Shown: one piece after another, positions 26,193 through 36,024 of the stretch
Numbering within the stretch: position 1 is the first letter of the stretch
Layout of the letters: each line of letters opens with the position of its first letter
DNA from: Entonaema liquescens
Taxonomy: Eukaryota > Ascomycota > Sordariomycetes > Xylariales > Xylariaceae
Reading direction: 5' to 3'
Assembly (NCBI GenBank): GCA_902805475.1
Contig: CADCSX010000010.1
Location: 558,001-622,000, forward strand
DNA: 64,000 bases
The notes under the pieces: model-generated
What the model was told of the DNA's origin: nothing
The model's input: only the letters and a program-made list of their open reading frames with translations
Database searches by the model: none
Made by a program: the position numbers and the translations under genes

Positions 26193-27001
26193 CTAAGGTA
26201 GCACGTAGCTCACCCGACTTGTCCCTTTCGACCGACTGATCTTTTAACGTTCGTCTTACCACACAGTTCTGTGCTATCAACATGCGTGCCGCCACAGGGA
26301 TATGCTTCAGCGCCGACAATCTTAACGACTCTGAACTTCTCATCATCCGTCATACCCATTGCTTTGCGATCGGGTATTAGCCTTTCAAGCCCGTTTGCCT
26401 TAAAGTCATTCTCATCCCACCAATCAATTTCAACTGGCATATCTTTGCTTATGTACTCATCCAGGCGACTTTGAATGGCATCCTTCCATTTTCCTTCAAT
26501 GAGACCTTGAAATTCGCAAGAAGCAGAATCGGGGAAATGTGATGCTTTTAGTTCATCGAAATTGGCTATTTCGTTCTCAAGAAGGTGGCGGACGGCTGAT
26601 CCGAGAACATGTCCAGCTGTATGATATCGGGAGAATAGTTTCCGTTTCTCGCTGTCGATGGCTTGTGAGACAGAGTCCCCAGGCTTAAATATGGTGGCAG
26701 TATTGGCGAATCTACCAAAATGAAGCACCTCGCCATCGTTTGTATTGCTCATGCGCACCATGGACACATCAAAACTTGCACCCTCTGGGCCTTTCATTGT
26801 ACCAACATCAGAAGGTTGACCTCCGCCTTGAGGGTGAAATATAGTCTGCTCCGTGACTACAACATGGTCATCCTCCTTAGCTTGTTTAAAAAGCCCTTTG
26901 TTAGCCTCTTCGAGACCTGCTATTGAACGAACTGCAGTGACTACAGTTTGTAGAGTATGAAGCTTAGCGTTATGCTGGAAAGCAAGATAAGTCCTCTGCA
27001 T
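26193..27001 (-). CDS. AlaX-type alanyl-tRNA editing protein (one-base frame break near the C terminus)
   Basis: A free-standing editing domain of the class II alanyl/threonyl-tRNA synthetase second additional domain family (AlaX; human AARSD1). It hydrolyses Ser- (or Gly-) mischarged tRNA-Ala. From ATG 27001, the HPQGGGQPSD strand motif lies at about 56-65, the zinc-binding HxxxH at His127/His131, and the second zinc half CGGTH near residue 240. The uninterrupted frame ends at 26210 with an atypical tail. One missing base near 26240 (GATC where GAATC is expected on the minus strand) would restore VKRIS-RSKG-TSRVSY and a stop at 26193, the normal family ending, for a 269-residue protein. No intron can explain the shift. 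The gene lies in tandem behind VPS28, 358 bp downstream. Confidence 0.86.
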
Positions 27002-27075
27002 ATCGAAGATGCCCGTCAGGAAGAATAAAAAGGTATTAATATTTCCGTAATTGAGATGTATATGTTGGATTCGAT

Positions 27076-27264
27076 TTAGGATTTCTCGACGACCTCAAGT
27101 CCAACACCAACGAAAGTATAGCTATTATCCTCGCCTTGGGTCTTTAGTGAGATGTTTTTAAAGTGACAGACTTGCGCCCTATTGTGGATCCGTTTGGGCC
27201 AATTTAGCCAGTAGATAACGGAATTAAGGCCCCACCTTGATCCTGAACGCCTTTCTGCTGTCAT
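27076..27264 (-). CDS. short hypothetical open frame between VPS28 and AlaX
   Basis: 62 codons start at 27264 and end at TAA 27076. The peptide is mixed in composition and ends FVGVGLEVVEKS. It resembles no family I know. It lies in the 358-bp spacer that must also contain the VPS28 3' UTR and the AlaX promoter, so it may be a chance frame or an upstream reading frame of the AlaX transcript. Low confidence. Confidence 0.15.
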   Translation of the reverse strand: MTAERRSGSRWGLNSVIYWLNWPKRIHNRAQVCHFKNISLKTQGEDNSYTFVGVGLEVVEKS

Positions 27265-27358
27265 CAGTCATTAGTCGTTCAAAAACGAATCGTATCTCAA
27301 TGCTTATATCATTGATAAACAACATAATACACGACCCTAATATCTGTTTTTTTGCGCT

Positions 27359-28189
27359 TTAATTTAGGGTATTCTTAAAACCCAGATATGCCGAGTTAAT
27401 GTCCAACTCGAGCTCTCTGGCCTGCTGTTCACTCAACTCCTCAGTCGCCTTCATCTGGTTTAATGTGATGAGCCACTGCACAATTTTACCACGGTTTTCA
27501 AAGTCCCGATCCGTCACTTTATTGACGCTCTGGATAACGTCAGTTAGTAAAGGATGCAATTGATCCTTGGCTAAAAGCCCAAGGCGCAAGGCATCTAGGA
27601 AAGTGATGAAATCCTGTGTCGCCTCGAGGATGAGAGCGCCGGACTTGTTGTTTGCTGAAGCTGATGGCTGGGCAGCCCCAGTTGATGCCGTGACTGCAGT
27701 TGACGGCATGCCAACTCTAAGCCTCTCTGTTGCTCTAGGAACTTCAAGCTATAAGGATGTCGTCAGTGGTGCTAGTTGTGATGTATGATAAATACGCTTA
27801 CATCCCATTCGGCCTTGAATTCCTCGAGGCCAACGAAGGCTTTAGCTACAGTTTCGTCTGCTAGAATAGACTTATACTGTTTAAGCGATCGCTCACAGAT
27901 CTCAGTATAGTCAGCCTCGGGAATAGCATCTTTGAGAAATGCTCTCTCAAGTTCATCTAATGTGACGATGATAGAAAAGATCTCGGCGAGAGAATCTTGT
28001 AAGTCCCTCTCGGCACGTGTGTCTGCTAGCTTTACTTCCTATGGAGTTTTTATCATAAGCTTATGCCTCAGATACTCAGATATAATAGAGGGTCAAGATG
28101 CGTACCTCATCTAGATTTATTGTAGCTGATAAGGCGGTATTAGGGACATAGCTATGAGGTGTTGGGGCATATGCTTGACGACGATTCAT
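27359..28189 (-). CDS. VPS28: ESCRT-I subunit Vps28
   Basis: Exons are 28189-28106, 28038-27802 and 27748-27359 (introns of 67 and 53 bp), coding for 236 residues, the usual fungal length. The protein begins MNRRQAYAPTPHSY. The N-terminal helical core (NLDEEVKLADTRAERD, LDELERAFLKD) packs against Vps23/Vps37 in the ESCRT-I headpiece. A short Ala/Ser linker follows. The C-terminal four-helix domain (DFITFLDALRLG, RGKIVQWLITLN) contacts ESCRT-II Vps36. Its role is sorting ubiquitinated membrane proteins into multivesicular bodies, and in fungi also pH signalling. It shares a 357-bp divergent promoter region with NOC2. Donors and acceptors are canonical, and phases are 0/0. Confidence 0.93.
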
Positions 28190-28546
28190 CTTGTACTTTG
28201 TGGATATTGATAAGTCGTGATGGTTATTGAAAAAGAAAGACCAAACTCAATATATTAGGGAATTCAATATATTAGGGAAGCACGTAATGGGCAGGTTAGT
28301 GTTAAGGTGATTGGTCCGATGTTGGTAACTTGCGGTTACCTTGTTGGTCTGCTTCTGTAATCAACAGGGTCCAAGCAGTCTAGGCTACATTTACCTTAGC
28401 ACCGGACTACGATAAGAGCCCCGCGATAAGCTTATCCAAAAAAAATTTGGGTTGTCGCGCTTGTCGTTACAAGTAGTCGTAAAATCTATCACCTACCAAG
28501 TTCACTACTCAATTGTTCCGTCGCAACATCGCGGACACATTTCACC
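28190..28546. promoter_or_regulatory. divergent promoter region VPS28 / NOC2
   Basis: 357 bp separate the two oppositely oriented start codons. The region must serve both genes. It contains a 2 x 17-bp tandem repeat (28247-28280) and an A-run near 28438. No canonical TATA box is evident, which suits housekeeping genes. Confidence 0.5.
28247..28280. repeat. tandem repeat, 2 x 17 bp
   Basis: Two adjacent 17-base units begin TCAATATATTAGGGAA and differ only at the last base. They sit near the VPS28 start inside the shared promoter. Significance unknown. Confidence 0.8.
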
Positions 28547-30879
28547 ATGGCAGGCGCTAAAAAGAATTTCAAGGCAACTAAGAAGTTCGAGAAGAAACAT
28601 TTAAAAGGTGTTTTAGATCAGCGGAAATCTGTTGCAAAGATAAAGCAAAGGCAGCAGGTCCAGGCCAAGAAGCAATTCAAAAAGACGAAAGATGCTGAGT
28701 TCTACAAGGGCGCGGAAGATGGCGAGAAAGCCACTAAGCCCAATGGTTCCAAAAGGACATCCAATGTTAACGAAATGAGTGTCGACGATTTTTTCGGTGG
28801 TGGATTCGAGATAATCGACAAGTCCCAACCGTCTAAGAAAGCATCTAAGAAGCTAGGAAACGCAAGCGTGATGAACCCAATGAGGATGATTCTGCATCTG
28901 ATGAGGGTAGCGATATCGATATTTCAGCCGACGAAATGCCTATCGCGAGCGAAAGCGAAGATTCGGGCGACGAAGATGCTGGTGATATTGGCATGAGTAA
29001 AGAGGCGATGGATGCGCTCGCTCAAGACGACCCCGAGTTCTATAAATTCTTAAAAGAGAACGACCCTGAAGCCTTAGATTTTGATGACGCCGACCTGGCT
29101 GAAGTAGACGAGTTGAGCGCCGGCGAGGAAGAAGACCAACCTAAGAAGAAACGAAAGAAGGAGAAGAAACAAGGAAAGACAGAAGACGCAGATGAAGAGG
29201 ATAAGACCGACAATGAGCTCACACAAGCTATGGTGGCACGATGGAAAGCAGCGTTGTCGGATAGGAATTCTCTCAAAGCTGCCAGGCAAGTCGTACTGGC
29301 ATTCAGATCTGCAGCACATTTAAACGACCTCGACGACGAAGAACAAGGAAGAAAACAGACGTACAAGATATCAAGCCCCGAGGTTTTCCACGACATTCTT
29401 ATTGTTGCGCTCAAGCAGATACCCGAAGTCATTCAACACCATCTCCCTATCAAGGAGTCTTCCTCTGGCAAGGTTCATGTCCCCACGGATTCTAAGAAGT
29501 TTAAAACTCTTTCGATGCTCCTAAAGTCCTTCATATCCGCTATCTTATACCTGCTCGGTACGCTATCGGATGACGCGACCCTTAAGCTCACATTGTCAGC
29601 TATCACACCTCTTGTCCCTTACCTTTTGAGTTTCAGGAAACTACTTAAGAATTTGATCAAAGCCGTTGTCGGATTTTGGTCTCAGTCTACCAGTAGCGAT
29701 ACCACACGAATAACTGCTTTCCTAGTTTTACGACGGTTGGTTGTTGCGGGCGACAAGGGTATCAGGGAGGCCGTCTTGAAAGCAACCTACCAGGGCCTAG
29801 TTGCAGGATCTCGCGTGACGAACGTCAATACGATACAAGGTATCAACCTAATGAAGAATTCAGCCGCTGAGTTATGGGCCCTTGACCAGAACATTGGCTA
29901 TACGACAGCTTTCACTTTCATCCGCCAGCTTGCCATCCACCTGCGCAACAGCATCGTGCACAACCAAAATGACTCGTATAGAACTATCTACAACTGGCAG
30001 TATGTTCACTCGGTGGACTTCTGGTCCTGTGTGCTATCGGAGCATTGTAGTCCGCTGAAGGAGGCAGAAATTGGAAAGGAATCCCAGCTCAAGCCTCTTA
30101 TCTACCCGCTCGTACAAGTCACACTTGGTGCCATGCGCTTAATACCGACCGCAACCTATTTCCCTCTCCGATTCCATATGATCAGATCACTCCTTCGCGT
30201 TTCACGATCAACTGGGACCTATATCCCGCTAGCCTCAGCTTTGTTAGAAGTTTTGAACTCCGCAGAAATGAGGAAATCACCAAAGCAATCAACTATCAAG
30301 CCTCTCGACTTCCATGTAGCCTACAAAGCTCCCAAGGCATATCTAAGGACGCGAGTTTATCAAGATGGTGTTGGTGAGCAGGTGGTGGAACTGTTCTCGG
30401 AATATTTTGTTCTATGGTCTACTAATATAGCGTTTCCCGAGTTTGCACTTCCCGTTATTATCATGCTCAAGCGTTGGCTCAAGCAGTCGAGGAAGAAGAC
30501 GGGCGGAAACAACAATAACAAAGTTCGCGCTGGCCTCGTTTTGCTGGTTCAGAAGCTTGAGGCAAACGCGAAGTTCATCGAGGGTAAACGCGCTAAGGTC
30601 GACTTCGCGCCCAGGGATCGGTCACAGGTCGATGCGTTCCTAAAGGACTTCGAGTGGGAGAAGACACCTGTTGGTGCCTACGTCGTCGCCCAGAGGAAGG
30701 CGGGTGCGGAGAAAGCGAGGATGCTGGAGCAGGCTAGGAAAGAGGACGAGCGGAAGCGAAAGGAAGAAGAGCAGGAGGCGCTGGAAGAGAATGCTGCTCA
30801 GTTGGAAGCTGAAGATGAAGAAATGGAGGATTTCGACGAGGACGAGGAAGAGGACTCCTCTGACGAAGACGAAGAGTAA
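28547..30879 (+). CDS. NOC2: Noc2, 60S ribosome-biogenesis factor (one-base frame break at codon 105)
   Basis: The start at 28547 has a good context (ACCATGG). The protein starts with a very basic segment (KKNFKATKKFEKKH), then an acidic/basic disordered region with a KKKRKKEKK nuclear-signal-like cluster. The Noc2 helical-repeat domain follows (about 180-640: DILIVALKQIPEVIQHHLP, NSIVHNQNDSYRTIYNWQYVHSVDFW), then an acidic tail ending EEDSSDEDEE. Noc2 partners Noc1 and Noc3 in nucleolar and nucleoplasmic maturation and export of pre-60S particles, and is essential in yeast. The frame from 28547 shifts at GGAAACGC (28856-28863). One extra A would continue KLGKRKRDEPNEDD in the frame of the main body, giving 777 residues. 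No intron fits. Because the gene should be indispensable, I read this as a sequence error. Confidence 0.92.
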
Positions 30880-31356
30880 TGGAGCGTATTGTACGATTGA
30901 ATAGAATTATGAGCGAACAGGAAAGTGGCCTGCGAATAAGTACCCAAAGGAGTCTAATTCCACCTCCTTAGAATACCTTTGTATTATCCTGAGATATCCG
31001 ATAATCTCCGAATAAAGTGGCACGAACTGCTCTATATCGAGTACCGTCCGGTTCTATATTCAATGCAGCCTCTCCTTTACATCTAGTTTTCAAGTTAATA
31101 GGTCGTGGGACCATTTTTTGCTCCTTCGTTTTTCTGCATTATCGTATTTCATCTTTACGTTTTTGGACCAACGGACAATTTTTGTGATGGAAACTCAATT
31201 CTGCTTGAATGCTTATGCTAATGCGATGTAACGGAAGAAAGTTATGGTATATACAAAGGCCCAAGACCCGGCGTCTCAGTTAAAATGATGTACACGAATG
31301 ATATGATATCGAACAAGCCCCTTTACAAGAGACGCAGCATAACAGAACCGCTTTGC
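30880..31356. other. convergent intergenic region
   Basis: A 477-bp spacer between NOC2 and the GH18 gene, which converge. It contains an AATAAAGTGG string near 31011 that could be a polyadenylation signal for NOC2. Nothing else seen. Confidence 0.5.
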
Positions 31357-32718
31357 TTACAGAGTCGCCAGGCCAGCCTGGATAGCCTTGACGTAAGTCC
31401 AGTCTGCGGAATCCTCACCCAGACTCCAAGCCACTACGCACGAACAACGGTCAGCTTCTTTCCCGGGGCAACACGCTTGGGAAGAATGAGAAATAAGAAT
31501 TGGTGGATAGAACTTACTAACGCCGCCCAGACCCCTCGCCTTGACGATCTGCTCGAACTTCTGCGCGATGAACTCGGGCGTGTCCCACGTCCAGAACTTG
31601 CTCTCCGCCGCGTCCCAGTACCACTGGCCGCCCTCCTCGGCGTCTGCCTTGCCGCTCGCTAGCACGGGCGGGCCCTCGAGGAACGTCACCGCGCCGGACT
31701 TCCCCGTGTCCCCGCCGCTCGCGTCCTCCAGCTCGACGGTCGGACATCCGATCGGCTGCGTGCACTCGCCCTGCGTCACGAAGTACTTCGCGTAGAAGGC
31801 GAACCCCAGGTTGAGCTTCGACGCGTCCATGCCCAGCGAGATGTACTTGTCGACGGTGGCCAGGGACGCTTTGACGGAGGTATGGTGCGTGGTTGTCGTG
31901 TCGCGTCTGTGGGGGGAGGTGGTTAGTTGGGTGTTGTGCTTGCTGGCTGGTGAGAGGATGGTGTGGCGTTTACCTGTTCATCAAGTCGTATGCCATGACC
32001 TATTGGATCTTCCATTAGTCTTTGTTCAGAATAAGTTGTTGGTACACATGCGACTTACGTTCACAACGTCGACTGCGGCGTTGATCTTGGGCACTTGCTC
32101 AGGGGTGAAGGCAATCATATCCCTCTCAAGCCCAGGGACAGCGATGGAAAGCTCCTTGTCGCCGATCGCCGTCTTGATCTCTTGTAGTAGCAAGGCGTAA
32201 TTGGCGATCTCGTCAACCTTGCCTGAGTTAGGATTCTGCTTATAATCCTCGCCGTTACCACCTGGGTACTCCCAGTCGACGTCTACGAAGATAAGACCTC
32301 AGTTAGCATATTGTTGGTAAACCAGGGTTTTTGAGCTGAGCAAAATGGGGTTACTTACCGACGCAGTCGTAGCCATGGCTTTCAAGCATCGCAGCAACAC
32401 CCTTGGCGTATGTCTTACGGGATGCGTCGTCTTTTGGCCAACGGAAAACCCGGAAGTGTCACCCCATCCTCCGATTGCCACGCACATCTTCGTTCCGTCG
32501 GGGAACTGGCTGCGGAGGGTTGCTACATCTACGAACGGTGTGTAAGGGCTAGCCGGATCGCTTGTGAACAGTGTGGTGCCGGCGAATGCGGTGACTACGT
32601 GTGTTACTCCGGCCATTTGGTCTTTGCTGGGAGATGCAGTGTGCCACTGGTCGTAGTACATGGCAAACCGCGGTGTCGCCGCGGCGGCTGCGGTTGTTAC
32701 GGCTCGGGAGATATGCAT
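31357..32718 (-). CDS. GH18 chitinase-like glycoside hydrolase (one-base frame break in exon 1)
   Basis: Exons are 32718-32359, 32282-32059, 31999-31974, 31906-31518 and 31433-31357, with introns of 59-84 bp and all junctions GT-AG. Corrected length is 358 residues. The TIM-barrel landmarks are the substrate-side strand VCVAIGGWGD-like (AIGGWGD), the catalytic DxxDxDxE as DCVDVDWE (Glu125 the proton donor), the VMAYDLMN strand, and a GVMAWSLGED terminal strand. The enzyme should cleave chitin-type beta-1,4-GlcNAc linkages. In exon 1 the frame breaks at a four-T run (32432-32435, plus strand). One more T restores VGQKDDASRK, and only then do the exon phases sum correctly. The encoded N terminus (MHISRAVTTAAAAATPRF) is not a clear signal peptide, and there is no carbohydrate-binding module. 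Confidence 0.9.
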
Positions 32719-34661
32719 GATGGAACGGAATACTCCAAGTTTGACGACCGAGTGTCTTGGTGGTAAGTGAGTTGAATAGCTTCTTGTGATTGAGGAGACG
32801 CTTCATTTTTGAGGCGCTCTATCATCCATATATAAATAGGCTTAAGACCATCCGCATGCTGGAATGAAGTGTAACGTTCAGTAGTCAATCTCTTCCCGCA
32901 CCTCCTATTTTATCCTTGTAGTTACATTCCAGACCGAGTGCTTAGTTTAGTTGTCAGCCTAGAGCCTCATGCCACCCCAAATGTCTTACAGATGCTACCT
33001 TGACTCTTCTATCTCAGTCATCGAGCTTGATTGATATCACACGATGAGAGACAAACTTAATCTTTCCCGCCTATATAAAACATGCTCACGTTGCTTTCCA
33101 CATATCTGGAACAGACAAAGACGTAAAGCATGGCTAGGCTTTGTAAAGGGAGAACACTAAGAGTTTCTTTTCATTTACAGTGTCTCTTTATGATAGGTAG
33201 GTATCTTCATGTTGTGTAGCTGAACGGTAGAGTATCTTGTAATTAAGAAAGTCCGGGGTCGAGTGGGTCGAGATACTTCGAACTGCCTATTATAGAAAGT
33301 CCATATGAACGTTACCCCTGAGAACCTGGGGTAAGGTTATAGTAAAGCCGACCAGGCTTCCAGGTCAATGATAACGTGCTATGCATGCAGCTCCTAGAAA
33401 TATGAAACAAGAACAGCCGAAGCTATAAAAGCCGGCCACAGGGAGCCGTGGGGTTGGATAGGACGAGAGGAGGCCTTATCACATTACATCACGCACCTTG
33501 GCAGTGATCGTCGGTAGCACTTCATCTGAATGCCACACGGCCGTACCACCTTACGGAATGGCTGAGAAGCCTCCAATTAGGTCGCATGTTTTTGAGTCCG
33601 ATGATGAGTAGTGTTAGCAAGCCACATGTTAATATGATCCATCGTCTAATAGTCATATACATCATATAGTCAAACTTGGGTTTCCGATGACTTGCACATG
33701 TGTGGGGACTTATACACATATGGTTGGTTACTTGGCTGGCTATGTAATCTCAAATGCAGGTCCAACGCAAGTCCATACCCTTCATTTAAATAGTTAAGCT
33801 TAATTGCCTCGAAATCTATACTAGTAGACTTATACTATGTAATAATGCTTCACAAAGTCTCCTCAAGGTCACTAGGGACTTTTGTTATTACCCACTATAA
33901 AATATGATAGTTATGTGATGAGGTAACAAAGTTGTGTATAGCTAAAAAGGTACCTACCTACTCAATGAGAACAGGGGTTTACCAAAGGCGCTGTTCAGCG
34001 ATTAATCTGAACCTGGGTAGTTGAGTCGAAGCATTTATAGCAATTAGCCTACGCGAATCATGAACAAAAGACCTACTATAGCATCTCACTTGTTTACATG
34101 AAAGTAAAGTCATGATGCATTAATTCATCTGCGTGTGTATAGTAAAAAAAGATACTCAATATGGAGATCGCTCTTTAATGGTTCTTAATGATCCCTCAGC
34201 CCTATAATCGCTTGGCGGCTTAGCTCTGTATTATAAACTATCAGTAGAGGCCTCTTAAAAGACACTCACAACTTCACCAAACCACTTAAAAAGATGGGGT
34301 AATTCTATGCCTAACTGAACCACCACCTATTCCTCAAGCTTCAAGATATATCTCCACTGTTTTCGTTCTCGCTTTCGTTACTTATTTTTAAAACCCCCAC
34401 CAGCTGAGCTCTTAGAGGCATCACGACGCGTAGCTACCCCCACCTCCCGAGCGGCGCAGCAGCAGCATAGGTAGCTAGTGTATGTAAGAACTCAGGGCTC
34501 GGAGCTATTCCATATCAAAATTTATTATTAATACCCGTAGCTTTCTCATGAGGAGTTTACTCAAAAACTATCAAACAAGTTAATTCATAAGACATAGCCC
34601 AATTATAATATTTCGAAAGACAATCTCTACTATTAGCTATAATAATCAAATCATTTCCTTC
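32719..34661. other. long intergenic region
   Basis: 1.94 kb with no recognisable gene lie between the divergent GH18 gene and the next plus-strand gene. A TATATAAAT string at about 32829 lies roughly 110 bp upstream of the GH18 start and could be its TATA region. The rest is moderately A+T rich, without repeats I could see. Confidence 0.5.
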
Positions 34662-35612
34662 ATGGCGCACTCAAAGGAGAAAGAAGCACAGGATGAGGCA
34701 CTCCCCTCATATGAAGATGCTTCTGGTCCCTCGACTATTGCGGAGGGACCAACAACAGGACCAACAGCTGAATCTCCTTTCAATTTCCCTCCCGACAGCG
34801 ACCTACCACCATATACAGCTTCAGCATCCAACGCCATCACTCAGCGTCCCATCGCAATCCCCCAAATCCAAGCAGACCCCACATCCCCTTTGCTAGAGGC
34901 GTTTTCCCCCTCACTACTACACCACGGAATCACACAAGAAACCTGGCTCGGATTTATCCGCACCCTGTCCGGCTTTCTAGCCGCGACCGTCTCGCAGAAA
35001 GCCATCAGCCACGCGGGCGACATGGCGCAGCACGTCGGCAACGTGCCCAAGCACTTCGGCAAGGAGACCATGGCGCACATCAAGGCCTCGGGCCAAGGCA
35101 TTAAGGAAAGCGCCAAGTCGGGGAACGTCATCGGCGCCGCAGTCCGCGTCGTAGGCGCCACCATCGGCATCCCCGTTGCGACGGCCCTGCGAGCCGCCGG
35201 CGCCGCCGTCACGCTCCCGTTCGCGGCCCTAGACGCCGTCAGCCGGGATCCCAAGACGCCGAAGGAGCGCGCCGTTGCGTACGCGGCCGCCGCGAATGTC
35301 AAGTGGCTGCACCGGCGGGGGCTCGAGGCCCATCTCCTGGATACGGCTGAGCTGTGCCGGGTGCTCGGCTTGTCTGTCGATGAGTTACTGCAGACGGCGC
35401 GCGAGGCGAAGGACTCGAGTGCTGAGAGACAGCTCGCTTCTTTAGGGGCGCAGATTGCAGAGCTTAACGTGCGGGTTCCTGGGCCGTTGGAATTAGGGGC
35501 TGGGACGTTTTGGTTGGTGGTTACGGAGAGGGGTGAGGGTCAGGAAGATAGGAGCGGAAAGGGGAAGGGGAAGGGAAGGGAAAAGGACAGGAGGCATAAA
35601 GAGCATTCGTAG
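34662..35612 (+). CDS. uncharacterised fungal protein with PY motifs and Ala-rich core
   Basis: A single-exon frame of 316 residues starts at ATG 34662. I do not recognise a named family. The N terminus carries two PY-like motifs (LPSYED, LPPYTA), of the kind bound by WW domains of Nedd4/Rsp5 ubiquitin ligases. A middle segment (about 85-130) is predicted helical. An Ala/Gly-rich hydrophobic stretch (about 160-195, with GATIGIP and AAGAAVTLPF) could associate with a membrane. The C terminus is strongly basic (KGKGKGREKDRRHKEH). Codon use is C/G-ending over most of its length, like the housekeeping genes, which supports a real gene. It converges with the downstream kinase gene. Confidence 0.7.
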   Translation: MAHSKEKEAQDEALPSYEDASGPSTIAEGPTTGPTAESPFNFPPDSDLPPYTASASNAITQRPIAIPQIQADPTSPLLEAFSPSLLHHGITQETWLGFIRTLSGFLAATVSQKAISHAGDMAQHVGNVPKHFGKETMAHIKASGQGIKESAKSGNVIGAAVRVVGATIGIPVATALRAAGAAVTLPFAALDAVSRDPKTPKERAVAYAAAANVKWLHRRGLEAHLLDTAELCRVLGLSVDELLQTAREAKDSSAERQLASLGAQIAELNVRVPGPLELGAGTFWLVVTERGEGQEDRSGKGKGKGREKDRRHKEHS

Positions 35613-36024
35613 AGATGTCGAAGTCGAAAGAAAGATACCCTTAATTTATTATTTGCAATTATATCCCAATACTGCCACAGCGTATTCTAACCCGCATAAA
35701 GTCCGTATGTGTTTCTATTTCCTACGTAGTCGGTTTGCTATGGTATCATAACCTAAGGGCTAGCGAGGCGCTGCCGTGTTAGGACGCACCATTGGAAGAC
35801 AAGATACAATAACTTAACTAAGACTGTAAAGACAATGTTAATATACTTATCTAGGTAGTAAGTACATACCCAGTATAGCTTCAATACGATCTTAATAATT
35901 TTATTTAAGCATCCCCTCAACGCCTCGGTCTCTAAACAAATATTATGTACATGAAACATTGTAAGCAGAAGAAGGAAAATGGGTGACGATGTGTATTATA
36001 CAGGTGTACAACCCCGCGGGTTCC
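35613..36024. other. convergent intergenic region
   Basis: 412 bp between the PY-motif gene and the kinase gene, which converge; both 3' UTRs lie here. No further feature seen. Confidence 0.5.

Noticed and set aside
28856..28863. Programmed -1 ribosomal frameshift in NOC2 (and in AlaX, GH18, MFS)
   Set aside because: No X XXY YYZ slippery heptamer is present at the sites, the genes are unrelated, and a simple homopolymer miscount explains all of them.
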